Shown here: positions 42,674 to 51,126 of the stretch, one piece after another | Layout of the letters: every line of letters starts with the position of its first letter | Numbering within the stretch: position 1 is the stretch's first letter | Source of the DNA: Pseudarthrobacter sp. GA104 | GTDB lineage: Bacteria; Actinomycetota; Actinomycetes; Actinomycetales; Micrococcaceae | Length of the DNA stretch: 64,000 bases | NCBI RefSeq assembly: GCF_009741265.1 | Contig: NZ_WOWL01000001.1 | Coordinates: 3,658,001 to 3,722,000 of the forward strand | Direction of reading: 5' to 3' | Translations under genes and position numbers: made by a program | The notes under the pieces: generated by a model | The model's input: only the letters and a program-made list of their open reading frames with translations | Told to the model about the DNA's origin: nothing | The model's database searches: none

Positions 42674-43765
42674 ATGACTACATTGATCGACGCGCCGCCA
42701 ACAGACGCGGACGGCCTGCTTCCGGCGGCCAAGAAATCCTCCGGCGGGGGATTGGGACAGTACATCCTGATCCGTTTCCTGCTGATTTTCCCCACAATAT
42801 TCATCCTGGTGACCATGGTCTTCTTCCTGATGCGGATCACGGGAGACCCCATCACCGCGGCCATGGGCGGACGCCTGCCCGAGGACCAGCTACAGGCGCG
42901 GATCCAGGCTGCAGGCTACGACCGGCCCATCCTGGTCCAGTACTTCGAGTACCTCGGCCAGCTGGCCACCGGCAACTTCGGCCGGACGCTCACCGACAAC
43001 CGGGCCGTCGTCGAAATGCTGACAACCTACGGCTCAGCCACCCTGGAGCTGAGCATCAACGCGCTGCTCGTCGCCCTCCTGGTGGGCATTCCCCTGGGCA
43101 TGGTGGCGGCCCACCGCCGGGACAAGGCGCCGGACGCCGTCCTGCGGGTCTTTGCCATTCTTTGCTACGCCACCCCCGTCTTCTTCGCCGGCATGCTCCT
43201 GAAGCTGACCTTCTCTGTCTGGCTCGGATGGCTGCCGGTGGCCGGGCGGGCCAAGACCTCCAGCGAACTCGCCCTGACCTCCCTCCAGGCCCCCACCGGG
43301 ATCTATTGGCTCGATGCCCTGCGGAGCGGCAACATGGCCGCACTCGGAGACGTCCTGGCGCACGCGGTCCTGCCTGCGGTGGCGCTGGGACTGCTGACGG
43401 CAGGGATTTTCCTCCGCCTCGTCCGGACCAACGTGATCGGCACCCTGGGCCGGGACTACATAGAAGCGGGGCGGTCCAGGGGCGTCAGCGAATACCGACT
43501 GGTCACCAAGCACGCCTACAAGCCCGCGCTCATCCCCATCATCACGGTGATGGGCCTGCAGATAGCGGTCATGCTTGGCGGCGCGGTACTGACCGAAAAG
43601 ACGTTCGAATGGAAAGGCCTGGGGTTCCAGCTGGCCAACTACCTCACGGCGCGCGACTTCGTCGCGGTGCAGGGAATCGTGGTGCTGCTCGCCATCATCG
43701 TGGCCATGACCAACTTCATCGTGGACATCATCGCCGCGCTGATCGACCCCCGCGTGAGGTACTGA
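42674..43765 (+). CDS. Oligopeptide-type ABC transporter permease (DppB family)
   Basis: A 363-aa membrane subunit with six predicted helices: the first at about 30-55 (LIRFLLIFPTIFILVTMVFFLM), then several from 130 on. The EAA-type cytosolic loop is present as IEAGRSRGVSEYRLVTKHAYKPAL. The preceding MRITGDPITAAMGG and LGQLATGNFGRTLTDNR match DppB. Starts at ATG 42674 with TGAGGC upstream. The DppC gene follows after 2 bp (stop TGA at 43763, then ATG at 43768). Confidence 0.93.
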   Translation: MTTLIDAPPTDADGLLPAAKKSSGGGLGQYILIRFLLIFPTIFILVTMVFFLMRITGDPITAAMGGRLPEDQLQARIQAAGYDRPILVQYFEYLGQLATGNFGRTLTDNRAVVEMLTTYGSATLELSINALLVALLVGIPLGMVAAHRRDKAPDAVLRVFAILCYATPVFFAGMLLKLTFSVWLGWLPVAGRAKTSSELALTSLQAPTGIYWLDALRSGNMAALGDVLAHAVLPAVALGLLTAGIFLRLVRTNVIGTLGRDYIEAGRSRGVSEYRLVTKHAYKPALIPIITVMGLQIAVMLGGAVLTEKTFEWKGLGFQLANYLTARDFVAVQGIVVLLAIIVAMTNFIVDIIAALIDPRVRY

Positions 43766-43767
43766 CC

Positions 43768-44781
43768 ATGAGCATCCCCACTGTTCCCGTCCCCATGGAA
43801 AATCCCAGGGCGCCCTGGTACCGGCGCCTGCCGGTGGTTTCACATTTCAACAAGAGCGTGGGCCTCCAGCGCGGCATGCTAGTGGCGGGCCTGATCCTCA
43901 CCGGCCTCTTTGTCCTGACGGCACTTTTCGCGCCGCTGCTGGCACCTTACGGTTTCTCCCAGCTTTCCGACGCCGACGGCAACTTCCCCACGCAGGAGGC
44001 CCCCGGAGGCAAGCACCTTCTGGGCACAACGGTGGGCGGTTACGACGTCCTGTCCCGTGTCGTCTGGGGAGCGCAGACGGCCATCCTGGTGATCGTCGTC
44101 GCCGTCGCCATGTCCATCGTCCTGGGTGTTGCCCTCGGCCTGGTCAGCGGCTACCTTGGCGGGTGGCTCGACCGGATCCTGGTGGTCATCGCCGACGCCG
44201 TGTACGCCTTCCCGTCCCTGCTGGTTGCCATTGTCATGGCCATTGTCATCAGCGGCGGCCAGTCCAGCCTGCTTGGCGGCATCTTTGCCGCCGGCACGGC
44301 AATCACACTGGTGTTCATTCCGCAGTATTTCAGGGTGATCAGGGCGGAGACGGTCCGGCTCAAGGCCGAGCCGTTCGTGGAGTCGGCCAAGGTGGTGGGC
44401 GCTTCCAACATCCGCATCATGACCCGCCACATCTACCGCAACGCCACCCGCACCCTGCCGTTGATCTTCACCCTCAACGCTTCCGAGGCCATCCTCACCC
44501 TTGCCGGGCTGGGCTTCCTTGGCTTCGGCATCGAGCCGAGCTCGGCCGCTGAATGGGGATTCGACCTCAACAAGGCGCTCGCCGACACGACTTCCGGGAT
44601 CTGGTGGACCGGCCTGTTCCCGGGCCTGGCGATTGTGCTCACCGTGGTGGGCCTGACCTTGGTGGGCGAGAGCATCAACGACCTGAATGATCCGCGGCTC
44701 CGGGGCCGCAAGAGCACGGGCGGCGGTTCGCCCGCGCCGGTGGACAACGCCGCCATCGCAACAGAAGTGAGGGCATCATGA
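43768..44781 (+). CDS. Oligopeptide-type ABC transporter permease (DppC family)
   Basis: A 337-aa membrane subunit. The N-terminal cytosolic part holds FNKSVGLQRGMLV, then the first helix and HLLGTTVGGYDVLSRVVWGAQTAI, a DppC hallmark. The EAA loop is VESAKVVGASNIRIMTRHIYRNATRTLPL. Long open frame upstream in the same frame runs through the DppB gene and is not coding; ATG 43768 was chosen. The stop overlaps the ATPase start by 4 nt (ATGA). Confidence 0.93.
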   Translation: MSIPTVPVPMENPRAPWYRRLPVVSHFNKSVGLQRGMLVAGLILTGLFVLTALFAPLLAPYGFSQLSDADGNFPTQEAPGGKHLLGTTVGGYDVLSRVVWGAQTAILVIVVAVAMSIVLGVALGLVSGYLGGWLDRILVVIADAVYAFPSLLVAIVMAIVISGGQSSLLGGIFAAGTAITLVFIPQYFRVIRAETVRLKAEPFVESAKVVGASNIRIMTRHIYRNATRTLPLIFTLNASEAILTLAGLGFLGFGIEPSSAAEWGFDLNKALADTTSGIWWTGLFPGLAIVLTVVGLTLVGESINDLNDPRLRGRKSTGGGSPAPVDNAAIATEVRAS

Positions 44782-46502
44782 CCGTCAACATCGATCCGTC
44801 GTCCGGGGCCGGCTCCGGCCACGAGTCCGGCGGCGGCCGTCCGGTCCTCGACATCGACCACCTCCAGGTCACCTTCGCCACCGACGGCGGCCCGGTCCAT
44901 GCCGTCAAGGACGTCAGCCTGGAGGTCCGGAAGGGGGAAGTGCTGGCCATCGTGGGGGAGTCGGGGTCCGGCAAGACGGTCACCGCCAAGACCATTCTGG
45001 GCCTGCTTCCGGAAACAGCCAGCAGCTCCGGGGCAGTGGTGATCAACGGCGCTGACGTGATCAGCGTCAGTGCCGCCAAACTGCGCCAGATCCGTGGCCG
45101 CGACGTAGCCATGGTGTTCCAGGAGCCGTCAACAGCCCTGAACCCGGTGTTCACCGTGGGCTGGCAGATCGCCGAAGGCATCCGCGCACACGCCGGCAGC
45201 GGCGGTAAGCGGGTTTCGGCCAGGGAAGCCAAGTCCCGGGCCGTCGACGCGCTCCGCAAGGTGGGCATCCCCGACCCCGAACACCGCGTCAACTACTACC
45301 CCCACCAGTTTTCGGGAGGACAGAAGCAGCGGGTGGTGATCGCCGCCGCGCTGGCCCTGAATCCGGGGCTGATCGTAGCCGACGAGCCAACCACCGCCCT
45401 CGATGTCACGGTCCAGGCAGAGATCCTGGAACTGCTGCGGGACCTGCGGGACAAGTACGGCACGTCCATCGTGCTCATCACCCACAACATGGGTGTGGTC
45501 GCGGACCTCGCCGACCGCGTGGTGGTCATGTACCAGGGGGACGTGGTGGAGGAGGCGCCGGCCCGCACCTTGTTCGCTGAACCCAAGCAGGACTACACCC
45601 GGAAACTGCTCGCAGCAGTGCCGCACCTGGGGCGCAACTCGGCGTCGGAGGGCCTGACCAGCCGGGCCCACCAGGATGAGGAAATCCTGGTGGAGGCCAG
45701 GAACCTCACCATCGAGTACCCCGGCAGGCTGGGAACGCCGGCGTTCAAGGCAGTGGATGGCGTCAGCTTCACCGTCTCCAGGGGCGAAGTCTTCGGGCTG
45801 GTGGGGGAGTCCGGTTCCGGGAAGACCACCATCGGGCGCGCAATCGCCGGCCTCAACAGGACCACCGGCGGGAGCCTCAAGGTCCTGGGCTACGAGATGC
45901 TGAACCTAAAGGAACGCACCTTCAAGCCGCTCCGGAAGGACATTGGCTTCGTGTTCCAGGACCCGGCGGCGTCCTTCAACCCGCAGCTGACCATCGGGGA
46001 CTGCATTGCCGAACCCATGGTCATCCACACGAAGCCAAGCCCGGCCCAGGCGCGCAAGCGCGTAGGCGAGCTGCTCGAATCAGTCCAGCTGCCGGCGTCG
46101 TACGCGGGCCGCTACCCGCACGAACTGTCCGGCGGGCAGCGGCAGCGCGCCTCGTTGGCCCGGGCACTCAGCCTGAACCCCCGCCTGCTGATAGCGGACG
46201 AGCCGACGTCGGCCCTGGACGTGTCGGTGCAGGCGAAGGTCCTGGAGCTGTTCAAGGACATCCAGGAGGAGTTCGGTTTTGCCTGCCTGTTCATCAGCCA
46301 CGACCTGGCCGTCGTGGACACGCTGTCATCCTGGGTGGGCGTGCTCTATAAGGGGAAGCTGGTGGAGCAGGGAATCGGGAGCCAGGTGATGGGAAGCCCG
46401 CAGCATGACTACACGCGGCGGCTCATCGCGTCACTGCCGGTGCCGGACCCGCAGGAACAGGCACGGCGCCGGGAGGAGCACCGGGCACTGCTCGGCATCT
46501 GA
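44778..46502 (+). CDS. Oligopeptide-type ABC transporter, fused double ATPase (DppD-DppF)
   Basis: A 574-aa protein with two complete ABC domains in tandem, corresponding to separate DppD and DppF subunits. Domain 1: Walker A GESGSGKTVTA near 60, signature FSGGQKQRVVIA, Walker B LIVADEPTTALD. Domain 2 (from about 305): Walker A GESGSGKTTIG, signature LSGGQRQRASLA, LLIADEPTSALD. Each has an H-loop (LITHNMGV, FISHDLAV). All catalytic residues are intact, so both sites should hydrolyse ATP. Last gene of the operon; a GC-rich stretch with direct repeats but no proper terminator follows. Confidence 0.94.
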   Translation: MTVNIDPSSGAGSGHESGGGRPVLDIDHLQVTFATDGGPVHAVKDVSLEVRKGEVLAIVGESGSGKTVTAKTILGLLPETASSSGAVVINGADVISVSAAKLRQIRGRDVAMVFQEPSTALNPVFTVGWQIAEGIRAHAGSGGKRVSAREAKSRAVDALRKVGIPDPEHRVNYYPHQFSGGQKQRVVIAAALALNPGLIVADEPTTALDVTVQAEILELLRDLRDKYGTSIVLITHNMGVVADLADRVVVMYQGDVVEEAPARTLFAEPKQDYTRKLLAAVPHLGRNSASEGLTSRAHQDEEILVEARNLTIEYPGRLGTPAFKAVDGVSFTVSRGEVFGLVGESGSGKTTIGRAIAGLNRTTGGSLKVLGYEMLNLKERTFKPLRKDIGFVFQDPAASFNPQLTIGDCIAEPMVIHTKPSPAQARKRVGELLESVQLPASYAGRYPHELSGGQRQRASLARALSLNPRLLIADEPTSALDVSVQAKVLELFKDIQEEFGFACLFISHDLAVVDTLSSWVGVLYKGKLVEQGIGSQVMGSPQHDYTRRLIASLPVPDPQEQARRREEHRALLGI

Positions 46503-46588
46503 TGGGTCGCGGCAAGCCCGGGGTTTGCGGCGCCGGTGCCGGTTGCGGCGCCGGCGCTTAACACCCGGGCTATCCGCGTGCCCTCCCA

Positions 46589-46594
46589 TAGACT
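46589..46594 (+). promoter_or_regulatory. -10 hexamer for a leaderless start (chorismate mutase)
   Basis: TAGACT, 6 nt before the ATG at 46601. A clear -35 is not seen. Confidence 0.55.
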
Positions 46595-46600
46595 TGAGCC

Positions 46601-47008
46601 ATGACGCAGCACAACCCCCACTCTCCTGATTCCGATGACTACGACCCCTCCGCCAGTTCTTTGGCCGGCCAGGTGGACAACTCGGTGATGGCTGAGCTGC
46701 TGTCCATCCGTTCCAGCATCGACAACATCGATGCGACCCTGGTCTATCTGCTGGCTGAGCGCTTCAAAGCCACCCAGAAGGTGGGGTTCCTCAAGGCCGC
46801 CCACCGGCTCCCCGCCGGCGACCCCGGCCGTGAGGCAGCCCAGATCGCCAGGCTGCGCAGGCTGGCCGAGGATGCGCACTTGGATCCCGCGTTCGCGGAA
46901 AAGTTCCTGAATTTCATCATCGGCGAGGTCATCAGGCATCACGAGGCGATTGCCGAAGACCACGAGGCGGCCTCCGGACAGCACCCGCAGGCACCAGCAC
47001 GCGCGTGA
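46601..47008 (+). CDS. Chorismate mutase (AroQ type)
   Basis: A 135-aa helical AroQ-fold enzyme that converts chorismate to prephenate, on the way to Phe and Tyr. The core runs from ELLSIRSSIDNIDATLVYLL (first helix, with the catalytic Arg) through ERFKATQKVGFLKAAHRLP (second Arg and Lys) to DPAFAEKFLNFIIGEVIRHHEAI. A 30-residue polar N-terminal extension (His/Ser/Asp-rich) is extra. It is not fused to prephenate dehydratase or DAHP synthase. Probably leaderless. Its TGA overlaps the GTG of the following gene. Confidence 0.92.
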   Translation: MTQHNPHSPDSDDYDPSASSLAGQVDNSVMAELLSIRSSIDNIDATLVYLLAERFKATQKVGFLKAAHRLPAGDPGREAAQIARLRRLAEDAHLDPAFAEKFLNFIIGEVIRHHEAIAEDHEAASGQHPQAPARA

Positions 47009-48078
47009 GCCGGGACGAACGGCGCCGCGCCGACTCCAGCACCGGACCGGGGAACGGGGCGCCGACGCGTCAGGTGACGGCCACCGCGCTGGGACCCTGG
47101 CCGGGTGAAGATCCGGTGGAAGCGGCAAAAATCATCCGCGGCGAGCTGGGCAGCCCCCACCTGCCGTTCCTCGCCGAGCTGCCGGACCGGGGCGTCGGCT
47201 CTGATGCCCTGGGACGCACTGCCTGCCTCCTGGAGGAGCTTGCGGTCGACGTCCAGCCGTATGGCTGGCGGCTCGTGGACCGTCCCGGCAAGGACTTCCG
47301 GCGTGCCGCCTCCGCCCTTGCCACGGACATCAATGTCCTGGCCGACGTGGCCGGGACCGAGGAAAATCCGGCAGCCGAAATCAAGGTGCAGCTGGTGGGG
47401 CCGCTGAGCCTTGCGGCCGGGCTCCACCTGCACAACGGCGAACGGGCACTCATCGACTACGGGGCCCGCCGGGACCTTGCGGCTTCCCTTGCCGCCGGTG
47501 TGGGACGGTACCTCTCGCGGGTTGCCGCTGCCGTGCCGGGTGCCCGGCTGGTGGTCCAGGTGGATGAGCCGGACATCGCCGCGGTGCTGGCCGGCACCAT
47601 CCCCACCTCCAGCGGCTACCGCACCCTGCGTGCTGTGGCCGCCTCCGAAGTACGGGAATCGTGGCGGGTGGTCCTGGACGCACTGCGCGGGTTCGGCGCA
47701 GCCGAAGTCGTCATAGCCGTGCCGGCGATCGAGGCGCCCTTCGAGCAGATCCTCGCGGCAGGAGCCGACGGCATTGCCGTTCCGTTTGACGCCCTGACTT
47801 CCCGGCAGTGGGAACAGTTGGCTGGAGCGGTTGAGGCGGACAAGCGCCTGTGGATCGGCGCGCTCGATACTGCGGGACGGTCCCTGCCAAAGGTGTCGGA
47901 CTGCGTCGAGGGCGTGTGGCGCCCCTGGCGCCAGCTGGGGCTGCCCGCCACAGCGCTTGGCACCGTGCGGATCACTCCCTCGCAGGGGCTGGCCGGCGGC
48001 ACCCCGGCACAGGCCACGGCGGTCCTCGGACGCCTCACGCAGGTGGCGGATGGGCTGAACCAGCTGGCGCTGGGATAG
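47005..48078 (+). CDS. MetE-like (cobalamin-independent methionine synthase family) protein without the zinc cysteine
   Basis: A 357-aa TIM-barrel protein resembling the C-terminal catalytic half of MetE, like mycobacterial Rv3015c. Family features: the AELPDRGVGSDALGR start, KVQLVGPLSLAAGLHLHN, LVVQVDEPDIAAVLAGTIP, and VRITPSQGLAGGTPAQA. In MetE the last segment reads DCGL and supplies a zinc ligand; here the residue is Gln. The N-terminal half of MetE is missing. Methionine synthesis is therefore doubtful; a methyltransferase or UROD-like role on another substrate is possible. GTGA overlap with the chorismate mutase gene; convergent with the DUF4166 gene 6 bp away. Confidence 0.8.
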   Translation: MSRDERRRADSSTGPGNGAPTRQVTATALGPWPGEDPVEAAKIIRGELGSPHLPFLAELPDRGVGSDALGRTACLLEELAVDVQPYGWRLVDRPGKDFRRAASALATDINVLADVAGTEENPAAEIKVQLVGPLSLAAGLHLHNGERALIDYGARRDLAASLAAGVGRYLSRVAAAVPGARLVVQVDEPDIAAVLAGTIPTSSGYRTLRAVAASEVRESWRVVLDALRGFGAAEVVIAVPAIEAPFEQILAAGADGIAVPFDALTSRQWEQLAGAVEADKRLWIGALDTAGRSLPKVSDCVEGVWRPWRQLGLPATALGTVRITPSQGLAGGTPAQATAVLGRLTQVADGLNQLALG

Positions 48079-48084
48079 CGGGAC

Positions 48085-48798
48085 TCAGACCCGGTTTTCC
48101 CAACGGTCCGGCTGCGCGTAGCGGGGCAGGAAACTCTGGGCTGAACTGCCGCCGGTGTAGGGGCGCAGCCTGTAGTCGAAGCTGCCGGCATACACCAGCA
48201 CCAGGCCGATCTGCGGCTGGATCACCTTTACCTGGATGCGGTGCTTGCCCGCGGCGCCGTCGGCCGGGTCCCACCACTGTTCCGCGTATGCTTTGGCATC
48301 CAAGGCGGCGGGAAGGGGGATGCGGAGGGGGCCAATGAAGAGCCGGGAGGCTTCGGAGATGCCGCGAAGCCGGCCCTCCGGCGTGACGCTCAGGTTCAGG
48401 TCGGTCACCAGCCTCCGGTACCGTCCCACGTAGTCCACCAGCTGGGTGGCGCCGGCCCGGCGGGTCGCACTGGTGGTGTCCTGGAAGATCCGCGTCCGGC
48501 CCGGGAACCGGATTTCGCGGCGGGCTGTCAGGCTGGAGCGGCCAAAGGGGTCCTGGTGGGCATGGTTCTCAATCCGGAAAGGAATGTTCTCGCCGTACTC
48601 GGGGAAGAATGCTTCCTCCCCGCTGGTAAGCCGCAGCAGGGGGCGCAGCCATTCCTGCCGGCAGCCAACGACGTCGAAGGTCCCTTCCCCCACTCCGTAG
48701 CTGCCGGAACCCGGGGCCAGGGAAAAGTATTCCTGGAGCTCCGGCTGGAGCCGGGAAAAGTGCGCGCCGAGCGCCTGCTGGTAAATGGGAATGTTCAA
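48085..48798 (-). CDS. DUF4166 domain protein
   Basis: A 237-aa protein I place in DUF4166 from the pattern ALGAHFSRLQPELQEYF, GVGEGTFDVVG, ENIPFRIENHAHQDPFGRSSLTARREIRF and PLPAALDAKAYAEQWWD. No catalytic motif or membrane helix is apparent, and the function is unknown. The TTG at 48798 has AGGAGG 6 nt upstream, the best ribosome site in this area, so the much longer frame upstream (antisense or out of phase with the DUF58 end) is rejected. It lies 40 nt downstream of the DUF58 stop on the same strand, so it may belong to the same transcript. Confidence 0.75.
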   Translation of the reverse strand: MNIPIYQQALGAHFSRLQPELQEYFSLAPGSGSYGVGEGTFDVVGCRQEWLRPLLRLTSGEEAFFPEYGENIPFRIENHAHQDPFGRSSLTARREIRFPGRTRIFQDTTSATRRAGATQLVDYVGRYRRLVTDLNLSVTPEGRLRGISEASRLFIGPLRIPLPAALDAKAYAEQWWDPADGAAGKHRIQVKVIQPQIGLVLVYAGSFDYRLRPYTGGSSAQSFLPRYAQPDRWENRV

Positions 48799-48838
48799 TG
48801 GGGCCTCCTGCGAAACGGTAGGACAAGATGCTGTGAAT

Positions 48839-50131
48839 TCACAATGTACCGGCGGCCTTGAGCCTGATGTACATGTCGGCCAGCTTCGGCGGCAGCTGGT
48901 GCGGTTCGGCGTCCACCACTTCCACGCCGTGCTGCCGGAGCTCGGTACTGATGGCCGCGCGCTGCAGCAGCGCCCGCTCTGCGGCGGCGGCGCGGAATAC
49001 ACCGGTGGCGTCGTCGCGTTCCTTGAGCATGGCACCGAGCTGGGGGTCCCGGACGGCTGCCACCACCACCACGTGCTGCCGGGCCAGCTGTGCCGCGACG
49101 GGAAGGAGGCCTTCCTCGGGTGCGCCGCCGTCCAGCGACGTCAGCAGCACCACCAGGGAACGGTGCGCGGAAACGGCGCGGACCTGGGCCGGGACCGCTG
49201 GCCAGTCCATCTCGATGAGTTCAGCCTCAAGCGGTGCCATCGCCTGGACCAGCTGGCCCAGGAGGTTCCCCTGCCCGGCAGAGCCCGCCCGGGCGCGGGT
49301 GCGGCGGTCAAACGCCACGAAGTCCACGCGGTCCCCGCCCCGCTCGGCCAGCACACCCAGCAGGAGCGCCGCTTCCATGCCCGTGTCCAGGCGGGTTTCG
49401 TCGTCGATCCTTGCCGCCGAGGTCCGTGAGGTGTCCAGGACCATGACCACCCTTCGGTCCCGTTCAGGCCGCCACGTGCGCACCACCACCGCTGACCGGC
49501 GCGCGGTGGCCCGCCAGTCAATGGACCGGACGTCGTCTCCCCGGACGTAGTCCCGCAGTGAATCGAACTCGGTGCCCGCGCCGCGGATCTGCACCGCAGC
49601 CTTGCCGTCGAGCTCACGCAGTTTTCGCAGCTTTGACGGCAGGTGCCGCCGGGAATGGAAGGGAGGCAGCACCCGCAGCGAACCGGGGCAGTCAATGGTC
49701 CGCTGCCGCGCGGCCAGCAGCAACGGGCCGAAAGAGCGAAGGGTGACGTGGGGTACTTCCAGGTCGCCCCGCCGGACCGGCCGCAGCCGGACGGTGACGC
49801 GCCTGCCTTCCCCGGCCGGGACGTCGATGTCCTGCACCGGATTCTGCGCTCCCGCGGAGGGCTGCCATGCATCGCGGAGGACACCTCGGAGCCGCCGGCC
49901 GCCGTCGTTCTGCACCTTTAACACGGCGTCCGTACCCGCATGCAGCGTGACGTTGCCAGGCTCGGAACGCAGGACGTGCACCGGACGCAGGGAAGCCGCC
50001 AGCAGGAGGTCGACGGCGGCAAGGGCCGCCAGCGCGGCGGCCACCAGCAGCACCGTTCCCCAGCCCGGCAATGCCAGGACCGGCACGGCGCCCAGCAGCA
50101 CCAGCAGCACGAAACGCCCGGAGACGGCCAT
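48839..50131 (-). CDS. DUF58 (von Willebrand A-like) membrane protein
   Basis: A 430-aa protein. Two hydrophobic helices lie at the N-terminus (about 5-50, FVLLVLLGAVPVLALPGWGTVLLVAAALAAL). The DUF58 signature is EFDSLRDYVRGDDVRSIDWRATARR, followed by a vWA-like domain with a metal-site DTSRTSAAR motif (DxSxS). Such proteins are typical partners of MoxR ATPases and may take part in metal insertion or complex assembly at the membrane. Overlaps moxR by 1 nt at its start. Last of five tightly spaced genes. Confidence 0.9.
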   Translation of the reverse strand: MAVSGRFVLLVLLGAVPVLALPGWGTVLLVAAALAALAAVDLLLAASLRPVHVLRSEPGNVTLHAGTDAVLKVQNDGGRRLRGVLRDAWQPSAGAQNPVQDIDVPAGEGRRVTVRLRPVRRGDLEVPHVTLRSFGPLLLAARQRTIDCPGSLRVLPPFHSRRHLPSKLRKLRELDGKAAVQIRGAGTEFDSLRDYVRGDDVRSIDWRATARRSAVVVRTWRPERDRRVVMVLDTSRTSAARIDDETRLDTGMEAALLLGVLAERGGDRVDFVAFDRRTRARAGSAGQGNLLGQLVQAMAPLEAELIEMDWPAVPAQVRAVSAHRSLVVLLTSLDGGAPEEGLLPVAAQLARQHVVVVAAVRDPQLGAMLKERDDATGVFRAAAAERALLQRAAISTELRQHGVEVVDAEPHQLPPKLADMYIRLKAAGTL

Positions 50132-51126
50132 CAGCGGGGAACGGGAACGGACGCCAGGATGCTGCCCAGCACGTCGTCCACGCGTACTCCGTCCATTTGG
50201 GCTTCAGGCTGCAGCGCCACGCGGTGCCGGAGGCAGGGGAGGGCCAGGGCCTTGACGTCGTCGGGGGTGACAAAGCTCCTGCCGGAGAGCCAGGCCCAGG
50301 ACCGCGAAGTGTTCAGCAGGGCAGTGGCGCCGCGGGGCGAGACCCCAAGCAGGAATGAAGGTGCGGAGCGGGTGGCACGCACCAGGTCCACGATGTACGC
50401 GATGACTTCAGGGTCCACCGCCACGGAGGCCACCGCCTGCCGCGCCCGTGCCAGGTCCTCCGCACCTGCAACGGCGCGGACGCCGGCGGCGGTAAGGTCC
50501 CTCGGATCGAAGCCGGCGGCGTGGCGCCGGATGACTTCCATTTCGTCCTGGCGCCCTGGCAGCGGCATGGTCAGCTTGAGCAGGAACCGGTCAAGCTGCG
50601 CCTCAGGCAGCGGATAGGTGCCTTCGTACTCCACCGGGTTTTGGGTGGCAGCGACAAGGAACGGTCCGGGCAGCGGCCGGGACTCGCCGTCCACGGACAC
50701 CTGCCGCTCCTCCATGGCTTCGAGCAGGGAAGCCTGCGTCTTGGGAGGCGTCCGGTTGATCTCGTCCGCCAGCAGGATGTTGGTGAAGACCGGCCCCTCC
50801 CGGAAGGTGAATTCCGAGGTGTGCGAGTCATAAACCAGCGAGCCCGTGATGTCGCCTGGCATCAGGTCCGGAGTGAACTGGACGCGCTTGGTGTCCAGGC
50901 TCAATGCGGCGGACAACGCGCGGACCAGCAGGGTTTTCGCGACCCCCGGAACGCCCTCCAGCAGCACGTGCCCCTGTGACAGCAGCGCGATCAACAGGCC
51001 GGTAACGGTGGCGTCCTGGCCCACCACGGCCTTTGCCACCTCACTGCGCACGTCCAGGAGTGCCTGCCGGGCGGAATCATGTTCCATGTGGTCCAGGACC
51101 CGGGGGCCGCTGCCTTGCTCGCTCAT
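50131..51126 (-). CDS. MoxR family AAA+ ATPase
   Basis: A 331-aa AAA+ chaperone-type ATPase. Walker A is GVPGVAKT (58-65), Walker B LLADEINRTPPKTQASLL, followed by the MoxR-specific MEERQVSVDGESRPLPGPF and sensor 1 ATQNPVEYEGTYPLPEAQLDRF. The C-terminal lid ends with SWAWLSGRSFVTPDDVKALA. It probably remodels or activates a protein partner, with the DUF58 neighbour as the obvious candidate. Its start overlaps the DUF4350 stop by 4 nt. Confidence 0.94.
   Translation of the reverse strand: MSEQGSGPRVLDHMEHDSARQALLDVRSEVAKAVVGQDATVTGLLIALLSQGHVLLEGVPGVAKTLLVRALSAALSLDTKRVQFTPDLMPGDITGSLVYDSHTSEFTFREGPVFTNILLADEINRTPPKTQASLLEAMEERQVSVDGESRPLPGPFLVAATQNPVEYEGTYPLPEAQLDRFLLKLTMPLPGRQDEMEVIRRHAAGFDPRDLTAAGVRAVAGAEDLARARQAVASVAVDPEVIAYIVDLVRATRSAPSFLLGVSPRGATALLNTSRSWAWLSGRSFVTPDDVKALALPCLRHRVALQPEAQMDGVRVDDVLGSILASVPVPR

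Noticed and set aside
46527..46560. GC-rich direct repeats after the ABC double ATPase gene
   Set aside because: Short degenerate GCGGCGCCGG copies that fold poorly and lack a T-run; likely compositional.
48799..49035. N-terminal extension of the DUF4166 gene
   Set aside because: The stretch overlaps the DUF58 3' end in another frame and is Cys/Arg/Pro/Thr-rich; the TTG with AGGAGG is a much better start.
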